This document shows positions 1 to 10,750 of a DNA stretch of 64,000 nucleotides, in pieces. The notes beneath the pieces were generated by a model, which was given only the letters and a program-made list of their open reading frames with translations, had not been told where the DNA came from and did not search any database. The DNA is from Cryptomeria japonica (Eukaryota; Streptophyta; Pinopsida; Cupressales; Cupressaceae): NCBI RefSeq assembly GCF_030272615.1, contig NC_081415.1:599459644-599523643 (forward strand). Reading direction: 5' to 3'. A program made the translations under genes and the position numbers. Every line of letters begins with the position of its first letter. Position 1 is the first letter of the stretch.

Positions 1-665
1 GTTACCAAGCCTAGCATATTTTTGAATTTCCAGAACACACACAGGTTATGAGAAATTTCTTTTTTTTTTGCATGTGGCCACTTTTTTGTTCACCATCTTG
101 GTGCACTTACCCTTCATAGTCATCAGGGAGATATACTTCTTTGATTTTGACTAGCATCCCTTTCCAAGAAGAGATGGGTGCTTTGCCCAGTTTCTTCTTC
201 TCATCTTGTACAAATTTCCACCATGTGAGGGCAACTCCTCTCATCCTTGACTTGGCTACCTTGACTCTCTAGGCTTCAATTATTCCTTCACATTCAAAGT
301 GGTTCTCCATACCTTCTATCCATTCTACGACCACTTCTGCCTCCATCTTACCAGTGAACAATGGTAATCCTTCTAGTGATTTGCCACTCAAGGCCTTCAA
401 TACCCTTCAAGAAAGGTTCTTGCTCTAGGATAGGATCAAGTTCAGGTATCTTGTCTATCTCTGACACTTCTTTACCCTTCCCTTCTGCTCCTTCCACCTT
501 TACCAATACTTCATCAGCCTTGGTTTCTATTGCACCAAGTTTGCTCTCCAATTCAATCAATTTCTCTTTCAGGAGTCTATTCTCCTCCTCATTATCATCC
601 ACTCTCCTGGCCAACTCTGCACTGGTCACCATGTTGTTGTCTCCTATAGATTTCACTGAGGACAT
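1..665 (-). pseudogene. Ty3/gypsy gag fragment
   Basis: Capsid-type Gag of an LTR retrotransposon, read leftward and cut by the window edge. The likely start is the ATG at 663-665, only 27 bases past the primer binding site. The N-terminal third is a charged coiled coil (EENRLLKEKLIELESKL). After a frameshift near 370 the typical retrotransposon Gag core follows: LPLFTGK, VVVEWIEGMENHF, RVKVAKSRMRGVALTWW and a LPDDYE end. A TAG at 269-271 interrupts the core where the family usually has glutamine, and a TAA follows near 110. The order Gag core, WW motif and LP-D-Y is characteristic of plant Ty3/gypsy Gag. The copy is non-functional. Confidence 0.8.
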
Positions 666-691
666 CAACTCTTCTGGCCCAAATCTTATAA

Positions 692-703
692 GCTCTGATA
701 CCA
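692..703 (-). other. Primer binding site (initiator tRNA-Met type)
   Basis: The minus strand reads TGGTATCAGAGC, the standard plant primer site complementary to the 3' end of initiator tRNA-Met. It lies between the LTR on the right and the gag start on the left, which fixes the element's orientation. Confidence 0.88.
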
Positions 704-1883
704 ATTTGATGGGGTTTATCTAGTTTGCTCAACACTTCACCTACCTGGTGTTGCTCAATTGCACCAACTCACCAGGCCTAGTTGCTCTCTAGACCTTCAA
801 GTCCTTCTCAATCTCTTCTAGGGCTTGATTCTTGTTCTTTCTAAGGTGTTTTCTTCAAGTGTCTTGACTAGGAACCCTACCAATTCACTATGCTTCTCAG
901 GTACTCAATTATGGCTTCTTGGCTTCAAGTTGTCAAAATGACCTCCTATCATTGTGAGATATTGCAGAGATGTGGAGGTGTCTACTAACATTTTTTTTAT
1001 GCATTTGAAGTCCATTAGTGGCTTGCAATTAATAGGTTTCCTATCGATCTCAAATTCTTGCCTAGAAAAGGGCTACAAGGAATGAGGCCTAATTAGGCCT
1101 CCAAATCCAGTTTTCTAGGGCTTGGGTGAAAAAGATTCAAAGGACCCCCAAATAAGTTTGCCTTTTCTTCAAAGATACACCTATCCCTCAAGGATTTTTG
1201 TGGTTTTGGTCCCTGGTTTCATTGTACAATGTATGAACGCCAAAATGAGGCTTTTGAAGGGTTTACAAGGCCTTTAACCGGTAGTGAATGAACAAATTGG
1301 GGTTTTGCTATCAAAAGGCTTTGTCAAAGAATCTCTCTACATGGAAAAGTGTGTCCCAAATCCATGAACCCCTCCAAACTCTGAAATGGTGATTTGGCAA
1401 ACACCCCTACACTTAACACTCCATTTTCACCTTATTTCCTTTAATTCGGTTGCTCCTGGACTCGCCTAGAATAAGGTGACAGTCACATCAAAGATCTTAC
1501 CCAGAACTTGAACCTACATATCTACACTATACAGAGGGTTTCCCATCATGTTCCAACAAGCCATGATGGCAGCACATGTGGAGCTCATGGGGCAACCATA
1601 TTTACAAGAAAATTTGCTAATTACAAGCCAAAACTGGTTGTTTACAAACTTGAACAAGAAAACACCTATGTATAGTATTTACAAAGCTCTAAAATGAGCC
1701 AATGTTACAAAAACACACAAGAGTAACTCAATCCATTTTTGAATCAATGGATTCAATCCATATTTTATTGCAAAATTTAGTAAAACAAGCCAAAATGTTG
1801 TCCACAAGACTGAAAATGAGTAGTTTTAGTTGTTAGACTTACAAAACACACTTCACCAACCTTGGTAAACATGCAACAGAGGG

Positions 1884-1893
1884 TTTATATATA
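1884..1893 (-). promoter_or_regulatory. TATA box of the gypsy LTR
   Basis: The minus strand reads TATATATAAA, upstream (in that orientation) of the R/U5 part of the LTR. It is the best candidate for the element's core promoter. Confidence 0.5.
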
Positions 1894-1962
1894 TTTACCA
1901 TGTGTGGAGTTCTTCCATGGCATTGGGAAATCCCTAACTCCACTGCTAACCAATTTCAGGAC

Positions 1963-2006
1963 AAAAGTTGTCATGACAACTTTCAAAAGTTGTCATGACA
2001 ACTTTT
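1963..2006 (-). repeat. Doubled 16-bp perfect palindrome in LTR U3
   Basis: AGTTGTCATGACAACT occurs at 1966-1981 and again at 1988-2003, each a perfect palindrome. With their flanking A/T runs the two copies also form one larger near-perfect palindrome. The site lies about 75-120 bp upstream of the TATA box on the minus strand, where LTR enhancers usually sit. The inner TGAC/GTCA cores resemble plant bZIP or WRKY core sites, but binding is not shown. Confidence 0.75.
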
Positions 2007-2326
2007 TGCAACTTTGCACCTTTGCACTTTTTGGTCTCTCCAACTTATAAGACCTATTCCAAATCATCATAAATGACTTTTCTAACATGTCTAGGACCTA
2101 TTCAACCCTCTCTAATGATTTTACCAACTTTTGACACTTTTGACCAACAAAAGGCCAAATACCTACTCAAACTCACTATTTACACAAAAAAACAAACCTA
2201 AGTAAAATGAGCTCAACCTAGGCCTACATTGACACAACATACTCATTCTTGGACCCTCTTGGAGTCCTTATTCACCACTGACTTGGCTAGGGTTAGTACA
2301 AGCCAAAATTGTGAAAGTTAAATTGC

Positions 2327-3769
2327 CTAAGTCCTAGGTGCTCCTACACCATTAAATGGAGGTGTCACATATCCAAGCGCAGCAGGTTGTGGCCTAGCAG
2401 AAGTGTTTTCTTGGTTTGGAGGGGCTTGTAAGAAACTTGCTATATGAGCAAGAAACTCTTGGTTTTGCATGATGTCCGAGCATCCAGGTGCAGTCCCAAC
2501 TTGCATATTACTAATAGATGCTAAGGCTAGGGACAAGAGGTTCATCATATCAATTAGAATTGGGTGTTGGGGGGGTAGAGGATCTGCAATTGTGGCCATA
2601 TTTAATCTTTTCTTTGCTTGTTTAGCTTTCTTTTCAGTTGCCTTCCTCACCTTCTAAATATTCGCTTCCTCATCTTTCTTTGCCTTCTCTTATCTTTGAA
2701 TGAACCTTTCTTGGGTTCCCTGCAATTTTCTTGTTGCTTTTGTCGCCCTAATAGCCTCTCTTTCTAGTGCATCTGCTTCACATTCTACCTTCCTTTGCTT
2801 CATCTGTTCTTTTTTTCATTCTGCCAATTCCTCATCTCTTTTCTTTTCTGCCTCTTTGTCTTGTTCCTTTTGAATGTACTCATCATATGTCAAAATTTGT
2901 GACTTCCTACTAAAACTTAGCACCCCTCTCTTGCCTCCCCCTAGAGAATGATTCATTCTTTGCACTGGAAGTCTCAAGAATCTAGTGATTTTCCTCGACA
3001 CTTGATACCCATCCTCTTGGGTGCATGACACAAAGTCGGGTTCTTCTTCACAATTAGCACCATCTTGCTAGTCCTAGTTGGTTGCACTGGTTCAGTAATG
3101 GATCACATATGTTGAATCAATTTCTGGCAGAGTTGGCATGGAAAGGGTTGCATCATTAGAGTTGGCTGCTTCTTGAATCCACTCTAGTATGATAGCTTAT
3201 GTTGTCAAAGACATTCCTGTTGATGCTTCCACACCCTCCTTTGGCTAACTAGTTTGTGGGGCAAACTTGGTTCATTAGTTTGTGGTGGAAAACTTATACC
3301 ATCAACCATTGCTTGTGTTACACTATACTGTTCAATCTGTTGCTCACTATAATAACCATACAACCACAAGAAAGCCTTCACTGCAATGTGCTTTGTGGCA
3401 GCATGTTTTGTTCCACTAGTTTGTTGTATATCCCCTTCAACATCAAATGCCTCACTTGGCCTCATATCATTCTACAATGCAGTCTGATTAAGTGACCAAA
3501 TTCCAGTCCCATGTAAGCCACTCATTATTTTAGTTGGTGTTAATGCTTTGGTAAAGGCCTTTCTCGCAAGAGTTGCCAACTCTTCCCTTCCAATTTCAAT
3601 TTGTGGGTGCTTTGACATCCATATAGTCCTCTATTGTTTGAAATAATTCTTGAATGGATAAAATAAAGAGACATCGAGTGGTTGCAGTTTGTGGCTTGTA
3701 TGAGCAAGCAGGGTTACCAAGTCTACACCTATCTGCATTGCTTCCTCAATTGTATTGAATGCCATATGG
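2327..3769 (-). pseudogene. pogo-like transposase, C-terminal segment
   Basis: C-terminal third of a DDE_1 (pogo/Tigger/CENP-B-type, Tc1/mariner superfamily) transposase. At the right end the frame reads AFNTIEEAMQIGVDLVTLLA, then HTSHKLQPLDVSLFYPFKNY, the family's conserved block after the second catalytic Asp. Next comes a helical segment ending TGIWSLNQTAL, matching the usual 'tGi.PlN' motif. The tail is lysine- and glutamate-rich (EYIQKEQDKEAEKKRDEELA), as in plant members. In-frame stops include TAG at 3631-3633 and 3472-3474. The segment starts exactly where the core segment at 15373-15749 stops, so the two are pieces of one gene. Confidence 0.82.
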
Positions 3770-3773
3770 TGCC

Positions 3774-4871
3774 CACACTTGAGAAAACTCTTATTCTATT
3801 TTGATAGACTCGATTAGACATTTATTTTGTGTGATGGATATGATAGATTTGTCTGGATTCATGTGATGCATAGATGTATTTTGGCTTTTGTATATGCTCA
3901 TTGATGATTATTGATAGATATTGTATGCTTTATGACTTCTGATAATATTAATTTTGCTCATGCTTCATTGTGACCTTATGTGATTTAGATATCATGATGA
4001 TGTTTCATTACTATATGTACTTATGTCATGTTGATTACTTAGATGGATAGATTTCATTGATTATTGCTTATGATAAGATGGACATACTAGCCCTAGTTTT
4101 AATTTATGTAAGATGTATTTCTCATTGTATGACTATTTCTTGACTATATGTGTGGGGGAATCAACATCACATCACTCATTGTGAGTGGGATGTGTCATTG
4201 CAAGATTCTTCCACTTGTTTGTTATGTATGCGTATATATGCACATGTATTGTTTTGCGGTTTCAGGTATTGAGGCATCCATTCCTCCCCAGCAATTGGGT
4301 CCGAGCTCCCCTGGCTTGATAGGTGTGAGCGTGCCTCTTCCCAATGGAAATATGTGGTTCCAAGATGTCGTTGGTTCCCTTCCCACACTCTAGGTCAAGG
4401 TTTGGCATCAAGACCTTGTTATCAGTCTTGGCAAGTTTTCCATGTCGTCATCATCGTCATGACTTGTGAGTATGTGGCATGGTTGGTTGACTATCCACTT
4501 ATTTTGTTTAAGTTCCTCAAGTAGTGATTGATTTATTATTTAAATTATTTAAATTACGGCATTTGACTGACTGCTTGAATGGTTATTTAATACTAGTTAT
4601 GACTCTATTAGTAATATCATTATTATTAAAATTTAATTATTTTCAATTATTTATTATTTCCACGTTTAAAATTTGGTTAATGCTCATATTGAGATTTCAA
4701 GATTTTATTTGGCCATTTTCGTTTAAGTCGGTTTAATTTATTGGATATTTGTTGATTTTTGCGTTATTGACTTTATTGTCATTTAAAGATTTTGATCTTT
4801 AATTATTTATTTGCCTTGATTATTTTAACTGTCGATTATTTAATGAAATTAGTTTGTTTGATTTTAAATTA
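3774..4871. other. Unrecognised AT-rich DNA at the left end of the insertion
   Basis: Left end of the 11.6-kb insertion that splits the transposase. I see no supported gene. A TG dinucleotide at 3780 could begin an LTR (TGAGAAAACTC...), but no matching second copy is visible. The moderately GC-rich part at 4260-4400 resembles LTR or untranslated sequence and is not clearly coding. The insert edges show GGTGC (3768-3772) and GCTGC (15373-15377), a possible target duplication with one mismatch. Confidence 0.4.
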
Positions 4872-4903
4872 GTGTGTGTGTGTGTGTCTATATATATATA
4901 TAT
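4872..4903. repeat. (GT)n/(TA)n microsatellite
   Basis: GT repeats run into TA repeats. The tract forms one flank of the SINE at 4911-5312. Confidence 0.9.
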
Positions 4904-4910
4904 TTAATTT

Positions 4911-5310
4911 ATTTTTTTAAGCAAGCACTTTTGATTGGAGCTATGAACCAATGAGATCACAAGGAGGACCTCATCTCTGAATTGAGGGCCAAGGAATCCT
5001 CTTTGAAGCATCCTACATAGCCTAAGAGCACAACTGCCAATTTCCTAGCCAACGAACAGAAAGCAATCAATCAGCGAGCATCAGGGGGACCAAGAGCACG
5101 CTCCAAATTTATCAATCACTCCTCAACATGCACCAACAATGAACTACCTCTTCGGCCAAAGCAAACCTTTTTCTGCCAAGTTAGCAGACCAATGCAGCGA
5201 CGGACGATGTGGAACGATGGGGGCAGAGAGGGGCCAAGCCCTGTGCATCGAACTCATGACCTCCATTGATGGAGGCTCGCAGCTATACCGCTGCACTATG
5301 GGGTGAACCC

Positions 5311-5312
<2 letters not shown>
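4911..5312 (-). mobile_element. tRNA-derived SINE
   Basis: Reading the minus strand from 5312, the sequence shows a polymerase III A-box-like motif TAGTGCAGCGG (5288-5298) and, 32 bases on, a B-box-like motif GAGTTCGATGC (5245-5255). That is the spacing of a tRNA-derived internal promoter. The flanks of the boxes do not fold as a complete tRNA, so this is a SINE head and not a tRNA gene. The body runs leftward to a short T run (A tail in sense) near 4911-4917. TA repeats lie on both sides, fitting insertion into a TA microsatellite whose copies serve as the target duplication. Body length and 3' end are approximate. Confidence 0.6.

Positions 5313-5349
<37 letters not shown>
5313..5349. repeat. 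(TA)n microsatellite
   Basis: An uninterrupted TA tract directly abuts the head of the SINE. It probably belonged to the same microsatellite as 4889-4903 before the insertion. Confidence 0.9.
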
Positions 5350-5351
<2 letters not shown>

Positions 5352-6180
5352 AATAGAATATAATATTTTTCTTATTATACTTTACTACATTTTAATGTCT
5401 AGTCTTTTATTTTGAGAGTTGTTTTAAAAACATCATTAGGAGAATAGTTTTTTTTTTCAAAAGAATCCCATAAAAATGAGAGAGGGCAATTTCCATATTT
5501 TTATCTTTTATTCCATTTTCTCTTGATAAAAAGAGCTAGGGTTTTCATTTTTGGGGAATTATTTCTCTTCACATGTTCTTGGGGATTTTTGGTGGTTTTG
5601 GGGAGAGGAAGAATCTGGAAAATTCTTGGAAGGGTTGAAGATTGGAAACCTTCTATTGAGGATTGATTTGCTGCCCCAATTTCTTCCATTATTTTCCTTC
5701 AAGAAGAGGTAGGGTCTTACTTTTCTTTGTCTTCCTCTTTTCTCTTCCATGATATGAAACCAAAATTTGAAGAAAAATCTCTGTTTTTACCTTCTTATAT
5801 GTTCAAATTCAAATTTCATTCAATGGGGTTGTGATTTGCAAAAGAAAAATTTTGTTATTTCCAGTTTGCTATGTGGAAAACTTTCGTTCTAATTTACAGC
5901 TGATAAATAGATCTCCTTGGTTGAATTGTGGACAAAAATCAACAAAAAAAAAATTGTTTTTAGTCACTTGTGTTGGTTTAAAAACTGATGTCATTTCTTG
6001 TTGGAGAAAAAAAAAATTGGTTGGGGGCTACATTATCACTATTTGTCTGCCTCTAATCTAAATCTCCCCCCTACTGCTGCCATTTCTTAGTAAGAGACTA
6101 CTTAGTATTAAAAAAAATTGAATTAAAAAATAGGGGCGAGTGATTGGGGGGGTGGGGGGGGTGGTGTGTTGTCAAAAACC
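5350..6180. other. No recognised feature
   Basis: AT-rich, with several poly(A)/poly(T) runs and a G-rich stretch at 6146-6161. Short ORFs on both strands show no family motif. The sequence may be LTR or untranslated retroelement DNA, but I cannot assign it. Confidence 0.4.
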
Positions 6181-6182
6181 AC

Positions 6183-6327
6183 ATATCATGGGATGTGAGG
6201 TGCTCATAGCACCCCACGATATGGAGGTGTTGCGACACCCTCCATATCATGAAGTGGTGTTGTGCAGCACCACTCACGATATGCGGGGTGTCATGAGCAC
6301 CTCCCTATCATGGTGCTCTAGCACCAC
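6183..6327. repeat. Chain of five adjacent hairpins
   Basis: Five short inverted repeats follow one another with no unique spacer. Their cores are GGTGCT-CAT-AGCACC (6199-6213), GGAGGTGT-TGCG-ACACCCTCC (6223-6243), AGTGGTG...CACCACT (about 6253-6274), GGGGTG...CACCTCC (about 6285-6304) and GGTGCT-CT-AGCACC (6312-6325). Each junction is a variant of CATATC/GATATG that can pair with the next junction. Neighbouring units are therefore alternately oriented copies of a roughly 30-bp GGTG...CACC element. No ORF or known repeat type explains the layout. Confidence 0.75.
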
Positions 6328-7486
6328 ACAAAAAACAAACAAAATAATATTTTATTTTATTTTATTTAAAATGTAATTTATTTTTAATTAAAATATATTT
6401 TGTTTTATGTTAATTAAAATATGTTTTATTTTATTTAAAATGGTTTCTTTTTAAAACAATGGAAAATATAATGTGTGTGTGTGTGTTGATAATTATTTAA
6501 GATAAATATATTATATATATACCATTGATAAATATTAAGTTAATGGTTTAATTAGACAAAAGCTTTTGACTATTAAAATAATAATATGATGCTAATAACC
6601 GGATGATATTCGAGTTATATTAATAATAGTATTATTGAAATGGGATGTTATATAGATGGTCTTATTGTTAATACTGTTGTTTTGTAATTTGGCAAAATTA
6701 AACGATATTGGATCTATATACAAACTTCTTTATATACACGTGAGTATACCCCGAATCATGGCGTTCGTGGATTTCCTTTAAGTCAAACTTTCCCAATTAA
6801 GAGTCTTTTTGTTATGTTTGCATCTGGAGGCCGTTTGTGTCATTTGATTTTAAAACCAATGGTTAATGTGAGATTTTGTTTTTACTTGTGTATCATGAGA
6901 TTTACTTGCCCATTTGACATGCCCTCGTGATGATTTTTCCATGAGGAGAAAATAACCATATTGTTGATTTTTTGGTAGCGAGTGTGAAGACCTCGCGATG
7001 TTGATATGTTTTAGAGCAGTGGTATCATGAGTTAGTCGTATTTCCTTGGTTAAGAGGCTCGTTCTTTCACATGTGTTTTTGTTCAGTTTTGGGTTCGTGT
7101 ATGTTATGGTTTGGCATTGTTGGCATTGTGTCCAATTTTTGCTTGTGTAAGAGCCTCTTGTGTTATTGTTTTTGGATCCATGTAGAGGGAGTGGGCTCCT
7201 TTATGACACCTGAGGGTCATGAGAGATGGACTTTCACAAGGTTCCTTGTAAGGATGTGTGAAGTCTAGACCTTTTGGCCATAAGGGATTTTACCATATGT
7301 TAATCAAGTGATAATTAATTAATGAATTGGTATGGGTAGCTAGATAATTTTAAAAAAAGATAATACTTATCAGTGCCTCGTGACTTAGTCTTAGGGAGGA
7401 TGTTTTAGGCTGAGCATGGGAAGACTGTGGAGACAGTAAACTAATCTCTCTTGGTCTCTCTCTCAAGATCGAGATGGCTCCACATG
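6328..7486. other. AT-rich DNA with a degenerate primer-site-like motif
   Basis: No supported gene. At 7020-7031 the plus strand reads TGGTATCATGAG, similar to the initiator tRNA-Met primer site TGGTATCAGAGC. An older LTR could therefore end just to its left. No matching LTR partner is visible. The stretch from 7290 up to the target duplication at 7482 is unassigned. Confidence 0.35.
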
Positions 7487-8652
7487 TGTAGTGTCATAAA
7501 ATTGTGACCCTAGCAATTTTCGATCACATTAGAGTCCTCATGCATGCAAAATTGAATCCCCTGGCCTGATCAGAGACTGAAGACTACTCAACCCCTAAAA
7601 ACTGCTTCTCCCTTGCCCTCCATACCACCTTGTCTGCACTCTACCCTAGAGGAAAAGGTCAGGGCAGGGGCATGGCACCCTTGTCCTTGCCCTATTTTGG
7701 GGCAGGACCCTTCCTTATTTTGCATTGAAGGTTGTGCAGTGAGCGAGAAAGCTTCCCTGATGTTGGCCTATGATGAAAATTAGTTTTATTAACCCAAATT
7801 AACAAGTATAAAAGTCACATTTCCCCTTCCATTTTTGCATAAGACAGATCCATGAGATCACATATTCAAGAATTCAAGAGCATTCAAGCATTCTCAAGTC
7901 TCCCTTCAAGACTAGGTGTTGCATTCAAGTCAAGGATTCAACCATTGAGAAGGAGATTCATTCCAAAATTCAACTTCATACAAGAATTTCTACCTACATT
8001 CTATCTACAACCTCCCTTGAGGTGATTTACATTACAGTCTTTTAGTTACATTTACTTGAAAATACTTTCTTTCATTACTTGGTTAATTCCAAAACTGGGG
8101 TTTGATCTGAAGGTAAGCCCCCAATCCCAACCCCTTTTCCTCTCTTTTATGTGTGTAGGTTCCATGTGCACAACTATACTTTCAGATTTGGACTCCATTT
8201 GCAGAGGCGGAAAACCCCTTTTCATTTCACAGATTTTTCGGAGGACTGTGTACATTCCTGGCATGGTCTGGGTAACTTTTCCTCAAATTTGTAGGATGGC
8301 TTCATCTCAACATATTAATGCCAGATCTAGGTGCATAGCTTCATCCCACACTCTGATCTCAAGTTCTAATCAGTTCTTTATCACTTTTGTACTTAGTCTC
8401 TATACATAATTCAATCAATTCCTCGTCATTCCAAATAAAAGAGGGGATTAACTTATCATTCTCATTTCATTCAAAATTCTATGTTCTTCTTTGGAGGTTG
8501 AATCTAATGTATTCCCCCCTCCCCCCTCTTCTAATGTAATGCGTGAAAAGCGTTTGAAGGGAAATATGTAGTGAAACTCTCATCTCTTCTTGGAGGGAAA
8601 GGGTAGCTTTCCTCTTGATCTCTCATTCACACATTTTTCACCCACCATTACA
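7487..8652 (+). repeat. 5' LTR of the gag-only element
   Basis: Starts TGTAGTGTCATAAA and ends CACCATTACA. It carries a TATA box at 7807-7814. It aligns along its length with 12548-13727. The sequence after the end, TTTTGGTGAACCCGATGTC (8653-8671), occupies the primer-binding position. I cannot name the tRNA from memory. Confidence 0.85.
7807..7814 (+). promoter_or_regulatory. TATA box in the gag-only element LTR
   Basis: TATAAAAG lies 320 bp into the 5' LTR and is conserved at 12865-12872 in the 3' LTR, despite many differences around it. Confidence 0.6.
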
Positions 8653-9561
8653 TTTTGGTGAACCCGATGTCTTGCATTCTTTCCTTTGAATAAAATTGCA
8701 TATTTTTCATTTGCAAGTTTCAAATTTCTGCAAACTTAGTGGTTAAATCATTAAAAACCCTAGTTTTTAAAATTTAAATTGAACTTGTGATTTGTAAAAA
8801 TTGCTTGTGGTTATCTTAGATCTGAAAATTGTTTTGTTTGTCAAATTCAATTTCCTAATTGTCTTGTTCAATTTGCAAATCAGATTTACAAAATCAAGCG
8901 GTTACTTGTTAAAACCCTAATTTTCAAAAATCATCTTGAACTTGTGCAAAAATTGGATTTCCATTTAATTTTCAGATTTGTGATTGTTCTCATACTTGTT
9001 TTCATTCCTACAATTCAAAATTTCAATTTCCCTCCTTTTTCCAAAATTCAAATTTCAAAATTAAGTGGTTAGGTCATAAAACCCTAATTTTCAAATTTAA
9101 TTGGATTTTGTGCAAATTTCAATCAATTTCACTCCAATTCAAATTTCTAAACATTTTTCAAGGTGTCTCTATCCATTAGGTTTGACATTTTTCAAATTTG
9201 CAATTCAATTCCTCTTTTTCTTCAAAACCCTAATAGGGTCCTAGTTTTACATTTGAACCTTAATTTTGCCCATATAGAAATCATAAAATTCACCAATTTT
9301 GGGGGGTTAGATATGAAATCATCATAATATTCATCCCTGAAAAATTTAAAAAAAATTGGTCGAACCATGTGCATTAATCCCACCACGGTCCTCGACTTTT
9401 TTCCCAAAATTTCGAGAGACTGTTATGACTATATTTAATAGCCTAAATCCAGAAGATCGGCTGATTTTGTTGATTTTTGATCCCTCTAGAATCGAAAAAT
9501 ACCTCCCAAATCTAACATTTCAAATTTCAAGAAATTTTTTAAAATTAAGTGGTTAAGTATA
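8653..9561 (+). other. Untranslated leader with three degenerate repeats
   Basis: T- and A-rich leader between the LTR and gag. A motif of the form GTGGTTA...AAAACCCTAATTTTCAAA recurs near 8738-8763, 8896-8922 and 9063-9089, about 160 bp apart, each followed by TTCAAATTT-rich sequence. The spacing suggests an ancient tandem duplication of the leader. The short ORF near 9356-9556 lacks any family motif and is probably not coding. Confidence 0.6.
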
Positions 9562-10330
9562 GTGACTGATTTCATTGGTAGATATAAGCATTTGTGTGCT
9601 CAAATTTATTTTCATGTACCAGATAATGATATTCAAATAATTTTCATTTCTAATTTACAAAATGATATCAGGGAAAATCTTCTTTTATCTGAGTTTACTT
9701 CCTTTCCGCAGTTGTGTGCAACACTCCATAATTATCAATTGGTTGTGAGTCAAATGGAGCAATCCATTCCTATGGATCCAAGTGATAAGGGGGAGAGTGT
9801 TCAACAACCATTTGCGAAGTTCAAACCAACAAAAAGCTTCATCAAGTTCAACGATACAATCAACAACCATAATGTGAATGCTACAACAGGTGTGCCTCCT
9901 ATTTCTAATTTTTTTCGAAGAGAGAGACAGTTTACTCCTTTGAATGAATCTTTGCATAGTATTATGTCTCAGTTGTTACAAAGAAATGTTATCAAACTTC
10001 CTCCTATAAAACTAGTTGATCCTTCTAAACTTGCATCCCCTTATTTTGATAACAATTCATTTTTGTCAATTTCATCGTCATCCTGGTCATGAAACTAAGA
10101 AATGTTTTGCATTGAAAAATAAGATTCAAGATTTGATTGATAATAATATTATATTTGTGGCAGGTGTGAATGATAAAGGGAATAAATTAGTAGCTCCTCC
10201 TAATCAAAATCTTAATATGTTCACTGATCCCTTGCCTTCTCATACCTCTAACATTATTGAGATTGTGTCTACTTCTTTCTCTTTTGAGGAATTCACCTCT
10301 ATGGCTCTAAACTTGGTAAATATGGTAGAA
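9562..10330 (+). pseudogene. Gag of the gag-only element
   Basis: Gag of a Ty3/gypsy-type element. The C-terminal capsid part reads IGRYKHLCAQIYFHVPDNDI, then FISNLQNDIRENLL, as in plant gypsy Gags ('F..RY..L.....PD...I.IFI.NLQ.DI'). A linker then ends PSKLASPYFDNNSF. A one-base frameshift near 10060 moves to the next frame, which continues FHRHPGHETKKCFALKNKIQ. This is a zinc-knuckle-like C..H..GH.T..C motif typical of the lineage. It is followed by DLIDNNIIFVAGVNDKGNK and a conserved FTDPLPSHTS. The reading frame is broken, so this copy makes no full Gag. Confidence 0.78.
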
Positions 10331-10750
10331 AAACAAGATATGCTTAAGGATCCTTGTATTACATTTGACCCTAGTGAGACCATTAGAGCACCCGATGGCC
10401 CTTTATACATAGTTGCGAAGGTTAAGGATATACCTTGCCATGGTGACCTTATTGATCCCTCTTGCATGGTTAATATAATCATTGAGGAGTATCTTTTCAC
10501 TTTATGATTGTATAAACCAATATATGATGCCTCTAATGTGGTTGTGAAGTTATTTGATGGATTCTCTTGTCCTACCATTGGCGTTATCACCCTTCCTATT
10601 GAAGTTCATACTAAATCCATGGATGTCAACTTTGCTATCATACCCTCTTCTAAGCAATTTCATGTGAAGTTGGTCTATCCTTGGCTATCTTCCATGAAGA
10701 ATATTGCTTCTCCAATCCACAAGTGTCTGATATTTCCTCACAATGGATAA
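10331..10750 (+). pseudogene. Retropepsin-like segment of the gag-only element
   Basis: Continues from Gag with CITFDPSETIRAPDGPLYIV, then DIPCHGDLIDPSCMVNIIIE. After a TGA stop near 10506 comes LFDGFSCPTIGVITLPIEVH, then FAIIPSSKQFHVKLVYPWLS. The order matches the aspartic protease of plant gypsy elements (flap, hydrophobic strands, 'F.VI......Y..LLGRPWL'). The active-site D-[ST]-G is replaced by DPS, so the fold may survive only as a relic or as a structural domain. The residue order is visible; the protease assignment follows from the family. Confidence 0.55.

Larger units (their letters stand above)
709..2239 (-). mobile_element. 5' LTR of the gypsy element
   Basis: The LTR ends a few bases before the primer site (CA at about 709-710). 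On the minus strand it probably begins TGTTGTGTC at 2239. That gives about 1.53 kb. The boundaries are read by eye without a second LTR for comparison, so the right end is approximate. A TATA box lies at 1884-1893, and a doubled 16-bp palindrome sits in the U3 part. The LTR abuts the tail of the pogo-like transposase, so the gypsy element probably inserted just downstream of that gene. Confidence 0.55.

Noticed and set aside
5240-5300. tRNA gene
   Set aside because: Only A- and B-box-like motifs are present; no full cloverleaf or acceptor stem is seen, and an A-tailed body follows.
6183-6327. CRISPR-like array
   Set aside because: There is no constant direct repeat with unique spacers, and the genome is clearly eukaryotic.
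8052-8409. ORFs of 70-117 codons in the gag-only element LTR
   Set aside because: They lie in R/U5-type LTR sequence, and the equivalent frames are not conserved in the 3' LTR.
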